From: Phlyctochytrium arcticum
Taxonomy: Eukaryota > Chytridiomycota > Chytridiomycetes > Chytridiales > Chytridiaceae
DNA: 64,000 bases
Direction: 5' to 3'
NCBI GenBank assembly: GCA_025602905.1
Contig: JAHLKI010000030.1
Location: forward strand, 1 to 64,000
Position 1 is the stretch's first letter; every line of letters begins with the position of its first letter. This document shows positions 23,351 through 32,680 of the stretch, in pieces. Below the pieces are notes generated by a model that did no database searches, was not told the origin of the DNA, and saw only the letters and a program-made list of their open reading frames with translations. A program made the translations under genes and the position numbers.

Positions 23351-24846
23351 TCACAAATACATCGTTAGCCATTTGTCTCGCAAACCACTTTCGGCATCGT
23401 GATAGATTTTCTGTTCTTCAGGCTCACAATTCGCCTTAAATAATGACAAAAAAAGCCGATCTTGCAGTAGGGAACGCTCTCCTGCACTCTCGGCTAAATC
23501 TTGTAGTTGGATGAGTTGTGATGTCTCCGGGGATATATGGACAAGTTTGATACGTTTCTTAAGTGGACTTTCTGGGAAGCCGGAGACCTCGCGATTGATC
23601 TGCTCGAAACCCTTCATGGTAATTCCGATATCATGCAATTCGTGTGCACCAAGCAGAACAGCCATCTTAAGTGCGCCTAACCCTTTCTTTCGATCATCAA
23701 GGGTGATGATACGCAACTCTTTTTTTTTAGCGCCTTCCTTTGGTGTGAAAAATAACACCTTCCAAGAATCGCGCAGATCCGTAAGAATAATAACTCCGGT
23801 TGCAGTTTTTTCCGGCACGGGATCCCGCAAAAATAAACACGCCTCGGCAATCGCTTGTCTCTCTGCCTGCTTGTCGACCTGTTTCGTCAGTTCGATAAAG
23901 CATACTGAATTACTTGCGACCACCACTCGGAGATCCGTTCTTGCACGTAGAGGAAATGTGAATTTCGCTTTCCGCGTTTCGTTATACTTTTCGATGATCA
24001 CTTCAGTCTCCAAATCAAACTTTAGAGCATTTTTGAGCCATTTGATGCATTCAGGCGCTTGATCAGGCTCAGGCTTCGGACCCCAATTGAAGGGTTGAAC
24101 ATCGTCTATAGAGGGTGTTATCTCTAATGCATCCTTGCCCTATGTGAAGGATCAGCAAAGGCAGAAAACGCTTGCGCAGACAAAACCTACTAACTTCACG
24201 GATAATTTGAATATTCGCGCACTCGAGAACTTCTTTAATCTCATCGCTGTTGATGGTGGAACCGTTCCTTGTTCATTCTGTAATATTACGATCAAAGATT
24301 ATCCTTTGATGATGAGCATGTCATCAAGAGACATGTCGTATACAAAACACACGTACCTTCTTGCTTCCTCAACTCATGTACAAATTTAGGTAAAAGCCGT
24401 TCATACAATCGACTTTCAAGCCGCCCTTCACTATCTAAACGATCAACACAATTATCATCAACAACTGCTCGACAGTGATTATCAACCCGAATCGCTCCCT
24501 TACCACTTGTCGTCGGCTGAACTCGATCCGGCACTACAATCTGCAGCGGGTGCTGTTCGGTGTCCTTCAGGTCCTCCAGTTTCTCGCGTGAATCCAGACC
24601 TTTCAGAGTCGTGTTTGAGTCGATATCGGCTTTCAGAGCGGCTTCGCTGGCGTAGACTTTGAGGCGTCCCGCGTTCACGTCCTTCCAGTCAGACAGAAGC
24701 GGATCTGTTCTCCACTCCTTCCATACTGCCTGTCGCAACTTGTCCACATTCCGAACCTCGGGAGTGATAGGGATCGACGACAAATCACCCAGTTCTTCAC
24801 CCTTCTCATTGCACAATCGATACCAGACTTCCATGGGGTCAGCCAT
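23351..24846 (-). CDS. Crinkler (CRN)-like protein
   Basis: Exons 24846-24353, 24267-24195 and 24139-23351 give about 451 residues. The N-terminal 100 residues start MADPMEVWYRLCNEKGEELG and continue with the pattern SIPITPEVRNVDKLRQAVW, then KEWRTDPLL and AGRLKVYASEAAL, ending IVVPD. This matches the ubiquitin-like N-terminal module of Crinkler proteins found in oomycetes, chytrids and Glomeromycota. The C-terminal part (INREVSGFPESPLKKRIKL and neighbours) is a divergent CRN-type domain. In oomycetes such proteins act on host nuclei; in fungi their role is unclear. The exon 1-2 junction is unusual: the consensus GTACGT donor with the CAG acceptor meets an in-frame stop, whereas GTGTGT with an AAG acceptor keeps the frame. 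A longer N terminus up to 25008 is open. Confidence 0.7.
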
Positions 24847-25730
24847 TGCTGCGAATTTGTGCGGTTGACGTTGCCAGTTGATTGCCAACCGCCATGTTTG
24901 TTTGGATGATGCGGTAACAGCGTTTTGAGCATCTATCCCCACCGATGCGTGCGCGCGTGACTTCACACTTTGGCCGCTTCGGGACAAATGAGATCCGACG
25001 CTGCGCATGCTGCGCTCACGAGATCTCTCACGGACATGGTCCCTCTTTTCTTCCCCCCTTCAAGCCAAGGCCAAGTTGGACTGTTCTTGCTTCCCGCCTC
25101 CCTTCATCGCAGACGATCCATCCATCCATCGTTTGACCATCGTTCATTCACTTCTGTTTTTCCCCTCCCACCGTCCCCATAGAGCTTTTTCGGGTTATTT
25201 TTCTTACTTTGTACCATACATTTACGTCTTTCCGGTCGGACTGTTGCCCACCGCGAACAGAGTTCTAGAGGGCCCCCCTGCTACGGGTTGTAAATTATGG
25301 ACCGTGATAGAGATCAGATTGTTTATCATCAATGTGTTGATCAGTACAGACAAGAGGGAAACTGTAAAGTAGTTGCCTTTTATGGCTTTAGTGACATGTT
25401 TCCCCTTTCCCACATTTCATGTATCTGACAGTGTATCTCTCCACAAACATAAATCATCATATATATAGAGGGCAATAGAGGGCCCCGCTAGGGGGTTACG
25501 GTTATCGGAATAGAAACCTATTTCCATAATTCAACGACCATTTTTACAGAAACGCAGCGGACGTGCTGCCTTTATATATGTAACCAACTATCTAGAAATT
25601 TCCATCACCACTTCGCAGTCGCTCGCCAAACTCCGACACACGTGACAACGATCCATAACAGACCGGCAAAAGTGTCTTCTTTTGTGATTTTTTCTCAGAA
25701 AGTGTCTTATATATTTTGAAAGAAGAGGTA
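24847..25730. other. upstream region of the Crinkler gene, no gene seen
   Basis: About 880 bp with no supported coding frame. Two similar short GC-rich patches occur, near 25263 (AGAGGGCCCCCCTGCTACGG) and near 25478 (AGAGGGCCCCGCTAGGGGG), each with the same TAGAGGGCCCC core. They could be remnants of a repeat or shared promoter elements. An AT-rich stretch with TATATATA lies between, at about 25455. Confidence 0.4.
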
Positions 25731-25779
25731 GAAGGGGATCGTTAAAAGATACTAGAGGGTGGTTTTAACGATTCCCTTC
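25731..25779. repeat. hairpin matching the palindrome at 23077-23124
   Basis: Arms of 17 bp (GAAGGGGATCGTTAAAA and its near complement TTTTAACGATTCCCTTC) surround a loop of about 16 bp. Aligned on the minus strand with the other palindrome, both read AAGGGAATC(A/G)TT(C/A)AAAC followed by CACCC, and both are about 48 bp long. It lies about 20 bp beyond the end of the truncated Crinkler copy. Confidence 0.8.
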
Positions 25780-25797
25780 TTCACTATATAACAGATA

Positions 25798-26255
25798 TCA
25801 GTAACTTTTCAAACTCCGTCTCGTTCTCCAACCGGCGGGCCACTTGCTGTGAAGTGTTTTCGCCGCTGGCACCGCTCTTCCGCCCTCCTCGTCCTCCAGC
25901 TCCGTTTCCTCCTCCAGGCGATCGATTTCCTCGGCTCGGCCACTGGCATGTAGGACTTTGGCCAAAGATCCATGTAGAGTGAGATAAAGCCGGTTTACCG
26001 CGATGGTTGGATCTTCATCGGCGGGAGCTGCGCATCGGGCGGAACAGGTTATCATAAAAGTATTCCGCGAAACCTTCGAGTTTTCCAGAATGCTGCATTA
26101 TCTTTGAGGCCATTACTTGGGGTTGAATGGCCTGCTTAAGCATCTCTAACAAGAGACTGCGGCTCTCGTCAAACAAACTCTTGCGCTGCCAATTCCAATT
26201 CGAAGTTCTCGAGCTGCTTGGATGGACAATTTGCTACAGGCAGAGAGAAGGGGAG
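25798..26255 (-). pseudogene. truncated, frame-shifted second Crinkler copy (C-terminal part)
   Basis: On the minus strand, from about 26255, the frame RTSNWNWQRKSLFDESRSLL then LEMLKQAIQPQVMASKIM and GFAEYFYDNLFRPMR resembles the C-terminal region of fungal Crinkler proteins. It stops at about 26025, and a neighbouring frame carries on with ADEDPTIAVNRLYLTLHGSL and KVLHASGRAEEIDRLEEE, which matches the block after the first Crinkler gene. The N-terminal module is absent and at least one frameshift is needed, so this is a gene relic. Gene conversion or tandem duplication with the copy at 23-25 kb would explain the pair. Confidence 0.7.
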
Positions 26256-26544
26256 AAACTAGTTTGAAAAGAAAGTAGGTTGACAAGCTGTCAATGGACA
26301 GCTGTATAACTAAGAGTTGGCAGGGGTTCAAATCTGGGGGTTTCGGTTTTGACAGGCCGAAGCGACACATTCGAGTGGACCGCAGCCGGCTGGAATGTGC
26401 GGTGCGCCACTCGAACCCAAAGCGGAACTTGAGCGGCTCGCGTTGGGGCAACAAAACCAGAGAAAGTTGGCCAGTTCCGTCCGGGCCATTATTATAGATC
26501 GCTGAAAGCAAAGAAGGAACGGAGGAGCTCTTTGTAGACTTGTC

Positions 26545-27477
26545 ATGAACCAGATCAGCGACGCTTGGTCGCGACATCGTGCTCTCAAAACCATTGCCAA
26601 GTATACCTCCCGCCGCTCCTCGTCTGTCAACTCGGCCCCTTCCTCTCCTACTTCGACGCAATCCCCTTCCTCAAACTTCAGTATCGGCAGCACCATGGGC
26701 CGCCGGATCCCCAAGAAAAACTATGACTGGAACGCACCCAATACCCTCCAGCGCCATGCGTCGGAATACCATGATGATGGGGAAGACTATCATGCCCGAC
26801 TGGAAGCCCGTCAGCGACGAGCCATCCTAGCGCGTCAAAATACCATCTCGTCCCTGCAGAGAAACAATAGCTCTAGCAGCGTCAGCACCGGTGGTGCTCG
26901 GGAAGGCGTTTTGATTGTGCTGGCTACAGAGGAGGAGGAAAACAATGTCAGCAACTCGTCCCCCTTCTACGGCAACTCTGGGAATTATGTTGCTGAACCC
27001 GTCTCAATGTTGTCCAATGCTTTCGATCCAGTACCCACTCCCTCCCTTCGGATCCAGAACAGTGGAAATTCTTCTCATTCGTCCACGGACTCTTCGTATT
27101 CTAACTTGGACTATCTCGATGGATTTTCGGCGGTCGCCACCCCGGCCTCCCCGTCAGCCATCCCCCGCCGACTAACTACCAACCCGTTCGAGACTCACCA
27201 AGCAGTGACCAGCCGTAACTGCCAATCGTTCGACATTCCATCCCGACCACAGACCAACTGTATTCAACGAAGCAATTCTGTCCGTATGGCACCCACAATT
27301 CCGCAAAACCCACAGCGACAAGCGACGTATCCGGTCATCCCTACTGCTGCTGGAAAGAAGACTCCTTGGTGGAAAAAGACGCTGAAAAGACGAGGGGGCA
27401 CGGATCCTCGCACCGTGCGATCATCCGAAGAATACAATGCTCTCGAATCTGTGCCCACCACACGTCTGTACATTTAG
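26545..27477 (+). CDS. Ser/Asn-rich protein of unknown function
   Basis: An intronless frame of 310 residues begins MNQISDAWSRHRALKTIAKY. It is rich in Ser, Asn, Thr and Pro with short basic patches, and includes GRRIPKKNYDWNAPNTLQ and a closing KKTPWWKKTLKRRGGTDPRT motif with paired Trp. The pattern suggests a disordered, phosphorylated regulatory or cytoskeletal protein. No catalytic or binding domain is visible. The long open frame with coding-like codon use supports a real gene; the function is unknown. Confidence 0.6.
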   Translation: MNQISDAWSRHRALKTIAKYTSRRSSSVNSAPSSPTSTQSPSSNFSIGSTMGRRIPKKNYDWNAPNTLQRHASEYHDDGEDYHARLEARQRRAILARQNTISSLQRNNSSSSVSTGGAREGVLIVLATEEEENNVSNSSPFYGNSGNYVAEPVSMLSNAFDPVPTPSLRIQNSGNSSHSSTDSSYSNLDYLDGFSAVATPASPSAIPRRLTTNPFETHQAVTSRNCQSFDIPSRPQTNCIQRSNSVRMAPTIPQNPQRQATYPVIPTAAGKKTPWWKKTLKRRGGTDPRTVRSSEEYNALESVPTTRLYI

Positions 27478-28071
27478 AAGGGCCTCGCCAGACGAAAAGC
27501 CGCTAGAAAGTTTCCTCATTTGGAGTTGACTCTTCGAACCACAATACCTCATCAAGACCTCATACACACCACCCCGCTTTCCGGTGATCCCAGTTAGACT
27601 TTGTTTACATCAGACAACTTAGATTGGTTTCCTTTTCTTTACCCTAGATTATTGATTTGTATTTGTATAACGTTAGCTCGCAAAGAAGCAGTGCGCCGCG
27701 AGCCTGTCCCTTAAAATATATGTAGATTGCGTTTCTTCCTCGTACCTGCCCAAGTTGACTCGTGGCGACGTGGACCAGCCATCACTGTCGTCGGCAGGAC
27801 GTTTGCGCAAAACTTATCCATTATGAGAGATTTCCATTATTTGCACCCCAGATGTCAATGAGCATCTTCATCATCAAAAGACGTACCCAGCCAGGACGGG
27901 TCGACATAAATACTATCAACGATTCACGACAGTGCATCCTGCAACGGCTAATCGGGACGGGAGTAAACATTTTGGTATTTGGGTATTGGAACGGCTGAAA
28001 AAAAATGGTAGATACAAGAAAAGAAAACCCCCAAGGAAAACACAACAAGCAGACAGAAATCTCTGGATCAG
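27478..28071. other. convergent 3' spacer, nothing supported
   Basis: About 590 bp between two genes that end toward each other. It contains AT-rich stretches near 27600-27720 and A-runs around 28000 and 28130. I see no coding frame with a motif, and no structured RNA I can support. Confidence 0.5.
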
Positions 28072-28629
28072 CTACCGTTTTCCGTCCTGAAGCAAAATAA
28101 TAAATGTCATGTCAAAGAGCAAAAGATGAAAAAAAAAGATGGGGCAGGGCAATGCAAGCGACACATACCTCGACAAGCAAACTCCGTTCCAGAATGTATT
28201 TTCCTTCCTTGTACTTTTGATCCTCCTCAAAAGCTTTTTGCTATTTGTTTGAAAGTTAGTTAGCTAGACAAACTCAAGAAATGCATCAATGCAAAAACAT
28301 ACGTATTTCCATCTGAAATTCGCCAAATACAACAGCAAAGTCAGTACAAAACAACAAGAGTGAGACAGTGCTGCGCAAACTTACCCCAAGACGCATTGAC
28401 AGTAAACACAGAAAATGTCACATACAGTGTGATGTCCTGTCGTCATGGACCGTTCCTGGGCTGGGCCCTCGGTGATGTTGACGACATGGTGGAACAGCCA
28501 GGCTCGGCCGTGATGGCCTTGGAAGGCTTTGGAGATGAGAGCGTCAGAGTAGGATAGATGGGTTTTGCATTCGCTGCAGCAGTAAACGTGGGCATGACCG
28601 TCCAGGTACCGGCGGTAGATGATTCCCAT
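28072..28629 (-). CDS. Yippee-like zinc-binding protein
   Basis: Four exons, 28629-28385, 28312-28303 (only 10 nt), 28240-28169 and 28086-28072, in phases 2, 0, 0 give 113 residues. The Yippee signature is complete: CCSECKTHLSYSDALISKAF, then GRAWLFHHVVNITEGP, MTTGHHTVCDIFC and CVYCQCVLGWKY. Two Cys pairs about 52 residues apart bind zinc in this family, and EEDQKYKEGKYILE is the standard C-terminal helix. Human YPEL5 belongs to the CTLH/GID ubiquitin ligase; other YPELs are found at the centrosome and nucleus. The 10-nt exon is an extreme micro-exon but is required to restore the conserved GWKY. Confidence 0.93.
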
Positions 28630-29257
28630 CCTGGTGATGTTGCTTGAATGATGTTAATCAAAAGTCCCGGGGGTTGTGATGTTGCAAAAGGGATGTGATG
28701 ATGAAGACTGGATATTTATGAGGGTTTTCCGGTATATAAGGGCGCAATTTTTCGCCGTTCAAAAACGCCTACAGCGGCGGAACGAAGCAAAACTCATGAG
28801 ACTATGCTCAACGTTTTGGATGTATCCTGCAGCTTCAATAATTGGTGAATCTTTTCAAGGGCAGAAGTTTCTGACAGTCTTCAAAGGCAAATGGTCCGTT
28901 TCGCGTTATTCAAAGTCGGGTATGGGCGTACAGATGGCGAGGAATACGCTCAAGACAAAGGCGATGGACAGGGTCAGATCTGGTAAAGTAAGTGCAAGAT
29001 TGACTTGTAGTGGCAGTTGAGGATTTAGCGCAAAGGGTAAACAAGAACAACGACTTTCCTCATGATCATTCAATCGCGTGCCGCACTTACGTGGGCGAGG
29101 CGCAGTCATGACACATCAAACCAACTGTCAAAAAGTGAACGACTGCCAGGAAACGCCCGTATACAGAACTCTAAACCAAAACATATCTAAATGTATGATA
29201 CATGCCGCGCACAAAACAAAAGTACGCGAGATCGAACAGCATAAGCACCTTGCCACA
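28630..29257. other. promoter region of the Yippee gene
   Basis: About 630 bp with no convincing gene. A minus-strand frame at 28906-29109 contains a hydrophobic stretch (LSIAFVLSVFLAICTP) that could be a small membrane protein exon, with a GTAAGT donor available upstream, but I could not join it to anything. Confidence 0.35.
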
Positions 29258-30689
29258 TCAAGGCTGCTCAAAATCTTCTGATAATCTGGGGTCTTCCTCC
29301 TCCCACAAAAGCGGATCCTCTCCAAAGTCATTATCTGCAGAAGACTGCCCAACTGGTGTGTAACTCGTCCTTCCACCGAACGCTCCTCGAACCTTGCCAA
29401 ACAGTCCCCGACTTTGAGATGGACGAGAAGGACCGGGTATTGAACTAAACAATAGATTTAGTCATTATCCTGCTTGACAGAATACATGTAAGACAGCCAC
29501 TTACGATTGAAAATCGTTCGTCGGGAGTTGTAAATTTCCGGCAACGGGTTTATAGGAGCTCATTCGTGCAAGACTGGATATTCCCCTCACATTTTCGAAC
29601 CTTTCTACCACATGGGGAGAGAGCATGAATAGCTTCAGCATGTTTCGTGCATCTAGAACATGGTCAGGAGGAATCAGATCAAGTGTAGAACACGGTGGAG
29701 AGGAAAAAACACTCACAAAGAATTCCAACCACAATGCCAGACAGGTTCCCAATGGTTGAAGACCAGGGCATGAAGATGAATAAAATCAAGAGAATCAGCC
29801 ACGGATACATTGCATTGGTCATATCCCGGCCTAGAATCCTTTAAAGTTTTTAGCTCATCATCAGAGTGGTGGACGCAGTAGGTAGTGATCATACCTTTGA
29901 GGGGTGAATGAGCTCTGCGCTGAAAACGCGTTGATGGTCAAAAAGGTAAAGGCCAAACTCGACAGTCCCGAAACACAGCCCGTCTCGATAAACAGCTGCA
30001 GAAAAGCGCCCAGGCCCACAAAAACAAAGCTGCTGATGAAGCCAAAAATGATGCACATATAGAGGAATTGTAGACTGCCAACTTCTTTTTCAAGCGGGAC
30101 AGCAAAGGCGGGGAAGGCAATACCGTTCAGGACCAGATTGATGATGCTTGTATGCACGAAATGATGTGCGAGCAGGGTGGGGACTACACATTCACAAAAG
30201 TTGGTAAAGCTACAGTGTTTCCGCCATCAAGACTGTCTTACACTGTGCAAACGGCGATTTAATGAACATCCACGCGTCCAAACATCCCTTCCTTGAGAGG
30301 GCAAAATCCGTCGTCAGGTGGTTGATGACATGAAAGATCACACACAGCAAGAGAATGCTGGCAGAACCAAAGGACACATTATTGAACCCCGACGCGATAA
30401 AACTGGCACTTGACAGTAGCTTTTGACCTAGCAGCTCTCTACGCGATTGCGAGCGTGCACTAGCGGGTCTGCTGTAGCTGGGCGGTGGTTGTGATGAGCG
30501 GGAAGGGGAGTTTGGTTCTGAGTTGCGGTCAGACAGAAAAGATTGTCGTGAAGGCGACGAAGGTCGAGGCAATGGCGGTCCGGTGGGTGTCGGCTTGGGC
30601 CCATCGGTCGGCGGTAGATCAGGCTGCGACTCATCGGTAGGAAGGGGAGGCAGATCTTCTGCAGCTGGCAGTGGACTTGGTCCAGACAT
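29258..30689 (-). CDS. rhomboid-like multi-pass membrane protein, probably inactive
   Basis: Five exons, 30689-30242, 30183-29895, 29838-29717, 29652-29505, 29444-29258, give 397 residues. The first 85 residues are Pro/Ser-rich and cytosolic-like. Then come about six membrane helices with rhomboid landmarks: HHFVHTSIINLVLNG (helix 2 His-rich turn), ETGCVSGLSSLAFTF in place of the GxSG helix 4, and MPWSSTIGNLSGIVVGIL in place of the helix 6 motif. Active rhomboid proteases need Ser in GxSG and His in the last motif; here the His position reads Asn (GNLSG) and the first Gly reads Cys. I infer a pseudo-protease or derlin/UBAC2-like adaptor in the secretory pathway. The tail is acidic with WEEEDPRLSEDF. 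Confidence 0.8.
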
Positions 30690-32149
30690 TTCCTGCGTAT
30701 TTGTTCAGTAAATTGTGTGTGTGTAGTCAAAATGTGCCTTTAAGCAGCGCGGAGAGAGCTCGACACGTCAGATCACGCTAACGAAATTACAGCTCAACCA
30801 ATCAACATTTCCCCCCCCCCCCCCCCCCCCCCCCAAAAAATTAACCGTGGAAGAAACCTCAAGACCAAGAATCAGATGTCGAGGACGCCGCTAACTTCAA
30901 AGATTGGTGGATCTTGCCGCCCACGATCTCAGAAAGGCCGTTAGCGATGCACAGGAGGAAGGTTGTGTGGGCCCTGTCTATCCTCTGTCTTGGCCTCTTC
31001 TGGGGCGTTATGGAATCTCAAGAGTACATGAAGACGCGGGTGTACGTCCTTCAAAGTCCTTCTTGCATTGCACAAAATCAAACAAGACAGGAGAGGCAGC
31101 GTAAACCCAACTGGATCATCGTATACGGACATGCTTCAGATATGTGGCACCGACATATGGACATGTGGGACCTCATATCACCGCGAATGATTAGGGAGCT
31201 GTAAAAATCAGCAGACGCGTCGACTGTGAGTGTGAGAAATCCCACACCGCTGCAGCCAAGAACTTGAACGCTTCCGGGGTAGGTTCATGATCAACCCGGT
31301 TATAGTGGTGTGATGATTTTCATCGGCGAGGTGGCATTAAGCTATGATGGGCTACAGATGCCGTGCAGTATTATCACATCGGGGGTAGGTTTGCACGCAC
31401 CATGCCACTTCCCACAGACCTACGACTGGAATGGGCATCATCATGGGCACTCAACAGCGACCCACTTAGAGAAACATCCCAATTCTTGTCTAACTCTGCT
31501 TATTAACCGTTTAATCCCCAACAGGACTTCTCTTCTAGCTTCTCTGGTGAAAAGGGACTGATATCTTCAGAATAGGTGGGGTCAGGCGGGCATCCTATAG
31601 GGTCGAATGAGTATTGCCGCCCAGTCATCGGGGAAATGACATGATACGTGTTGCCCTGCCAAGAGACAACTCACCTTGCCAAAATCCTACATCGCTAGAA
31701 AGAGGACATCCCCCAAATCGTACTCAGGCAACGGTGAATCAGGAATTGTCACGCGATGCTGTATATAGAAGTGGGATAAGTAGCTCCATACCCGGCGTAG
31801 AAGTCGAGTTATGTGCTTCACTTCAAAACCATAGGTCTACTCTCCTCTAACGTTCAAATAACAAACGCCAATTTTGGGCCTTTCTCTGTATACATGTCTC
31901 CTTCCGGGCTTCTCTAGGCTCTTGCTCTTCTCAAATCCATCCTCCTCCATGACCCTATTCAACCACGATCACCCATATATTTGTAGCGAAAGGACAAACA
32001 CAAAAACACCCACCCGGGTCGGAAACAGGTCGGAAAGTGAAAATGAAGGTGGCTGTGTGATTCATGCTCCAGGCACCCGAAATTTCCAGTTTGAACTTTG
32101 GAACTTTTGCCAACAACAGTTTTCGCCGAACCACAAGAACATATACGCA
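30690..32149. other. 1.5 kb divergent intergenic region
   Basis: Between the rhomboid-like gene (minus) and the mitochondrial uL14 gene (plus). It contains the poly-C run at 30811-30834. The plus frame at 30914-31204 starts with a signal-like hydrophobic stretch, but has no motif and no support for a gene. Nothing else stands out. Confidence 0.45.
30811..30834. repeat. poly-C tract (24 bp) followed by A6
   Basis: An uninterrupted run of 24 C lies about 120 bp upstream of the rhomboid-like start. On the other strand it is G24, able to form a G-quadruplex. Such runs are also hot spots for assembly or read error, so the exact length is unsafe. Confidence 0.85.
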
Positions 32150-32621
32150 ATGATTCAACTGAAAACTCTCCTCAAGGTCAGTTAGTACCTTGTTTTCTTT
32201 TGTAGCCTGCAAGTATCTTAAAGTCTCGTTTCGTTTTCTATAGGTGATTGACAACTCGGGGGCGCTGATTGTGGAGTGTATTAATGTTATCGGAGGATCT
32301 CGGCATGCCTCACTCGGCGACGAGATAGTTTGCGTTGTCAAGAAGGCTCGAACGGCAGGAATAGAGAACGGACCCGCCGCATCTGCCGCAAACGCTGTCA
32401 GCAAACTCAAGAAGGGAGACGTCACAAGAGCTTTGGTCGTGCGGGCACGAAAAGAGGTCCGCCGACTGGATGGAACATATGTGCGGTTTGACGACAACGC
32501 CGCAGTCATGTTGAACAAACAAGGGCAGCCTTTGGGAAATCGAGTTTTGGGCGTCGTAGCGAATGAGTGCCGGCAGAAGCGCTGGACAAAGATCATATCC
32601 ATGGCTCCAAAAGTTGTTTAA
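32150..32621 (+). CDS. MRPL38: mitochondrial ribosomal protein uL14m (Mrpl38 type)
   Basis: Two exons, 32150-32176 and 32244-32621, give 134 residues. The first exon encodes only MIQLKTLLK; the second continues VIDNSGALIVECINVIGGS. The bacterial-type start M-I-x-L-K then V-I-D-N-S-G-A, the middle KKGDVTRALVVRARKEVRR and the RFDDNAAVMLNKQGQPLGNR block identify uL14. Cytosolic uL14 (Rpl23) differs in its N terminus, so this is the organelle form. It is encoded in the nucleus and imported. uL14 lies at the subunit interface of the large ribosomal subunit. Confidence 0.92.
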
Positions 32622-32680
32622 TCATTTCATCCACAATTAAACTATTTGCAAATCAAAGATACAAAATGTCGGTTCAGCTT

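Noticed and set aside
26281..26345. tRNA-like GGGGTTCAAATCTGGGGG
   Set aside because: Resembles a T-arm, but no matching acceptor stem, D-arm or anticodon stem can be folded around it.
28906..29109. Small minus-strand frame with a hydrophobic helix
   Set aside because: Could be a first exon of a small membrane protein, with a GTAAGT donor and CAAG acceptor, but gives only about 38 residues and I could not find further exons or a family.
30914..31204. 96-residue plus-strand frame with signal-like start
   Set aside because: A hydrophobic stretch is present, but there is no motif after it and no splice structure. The antisense strand is also open.
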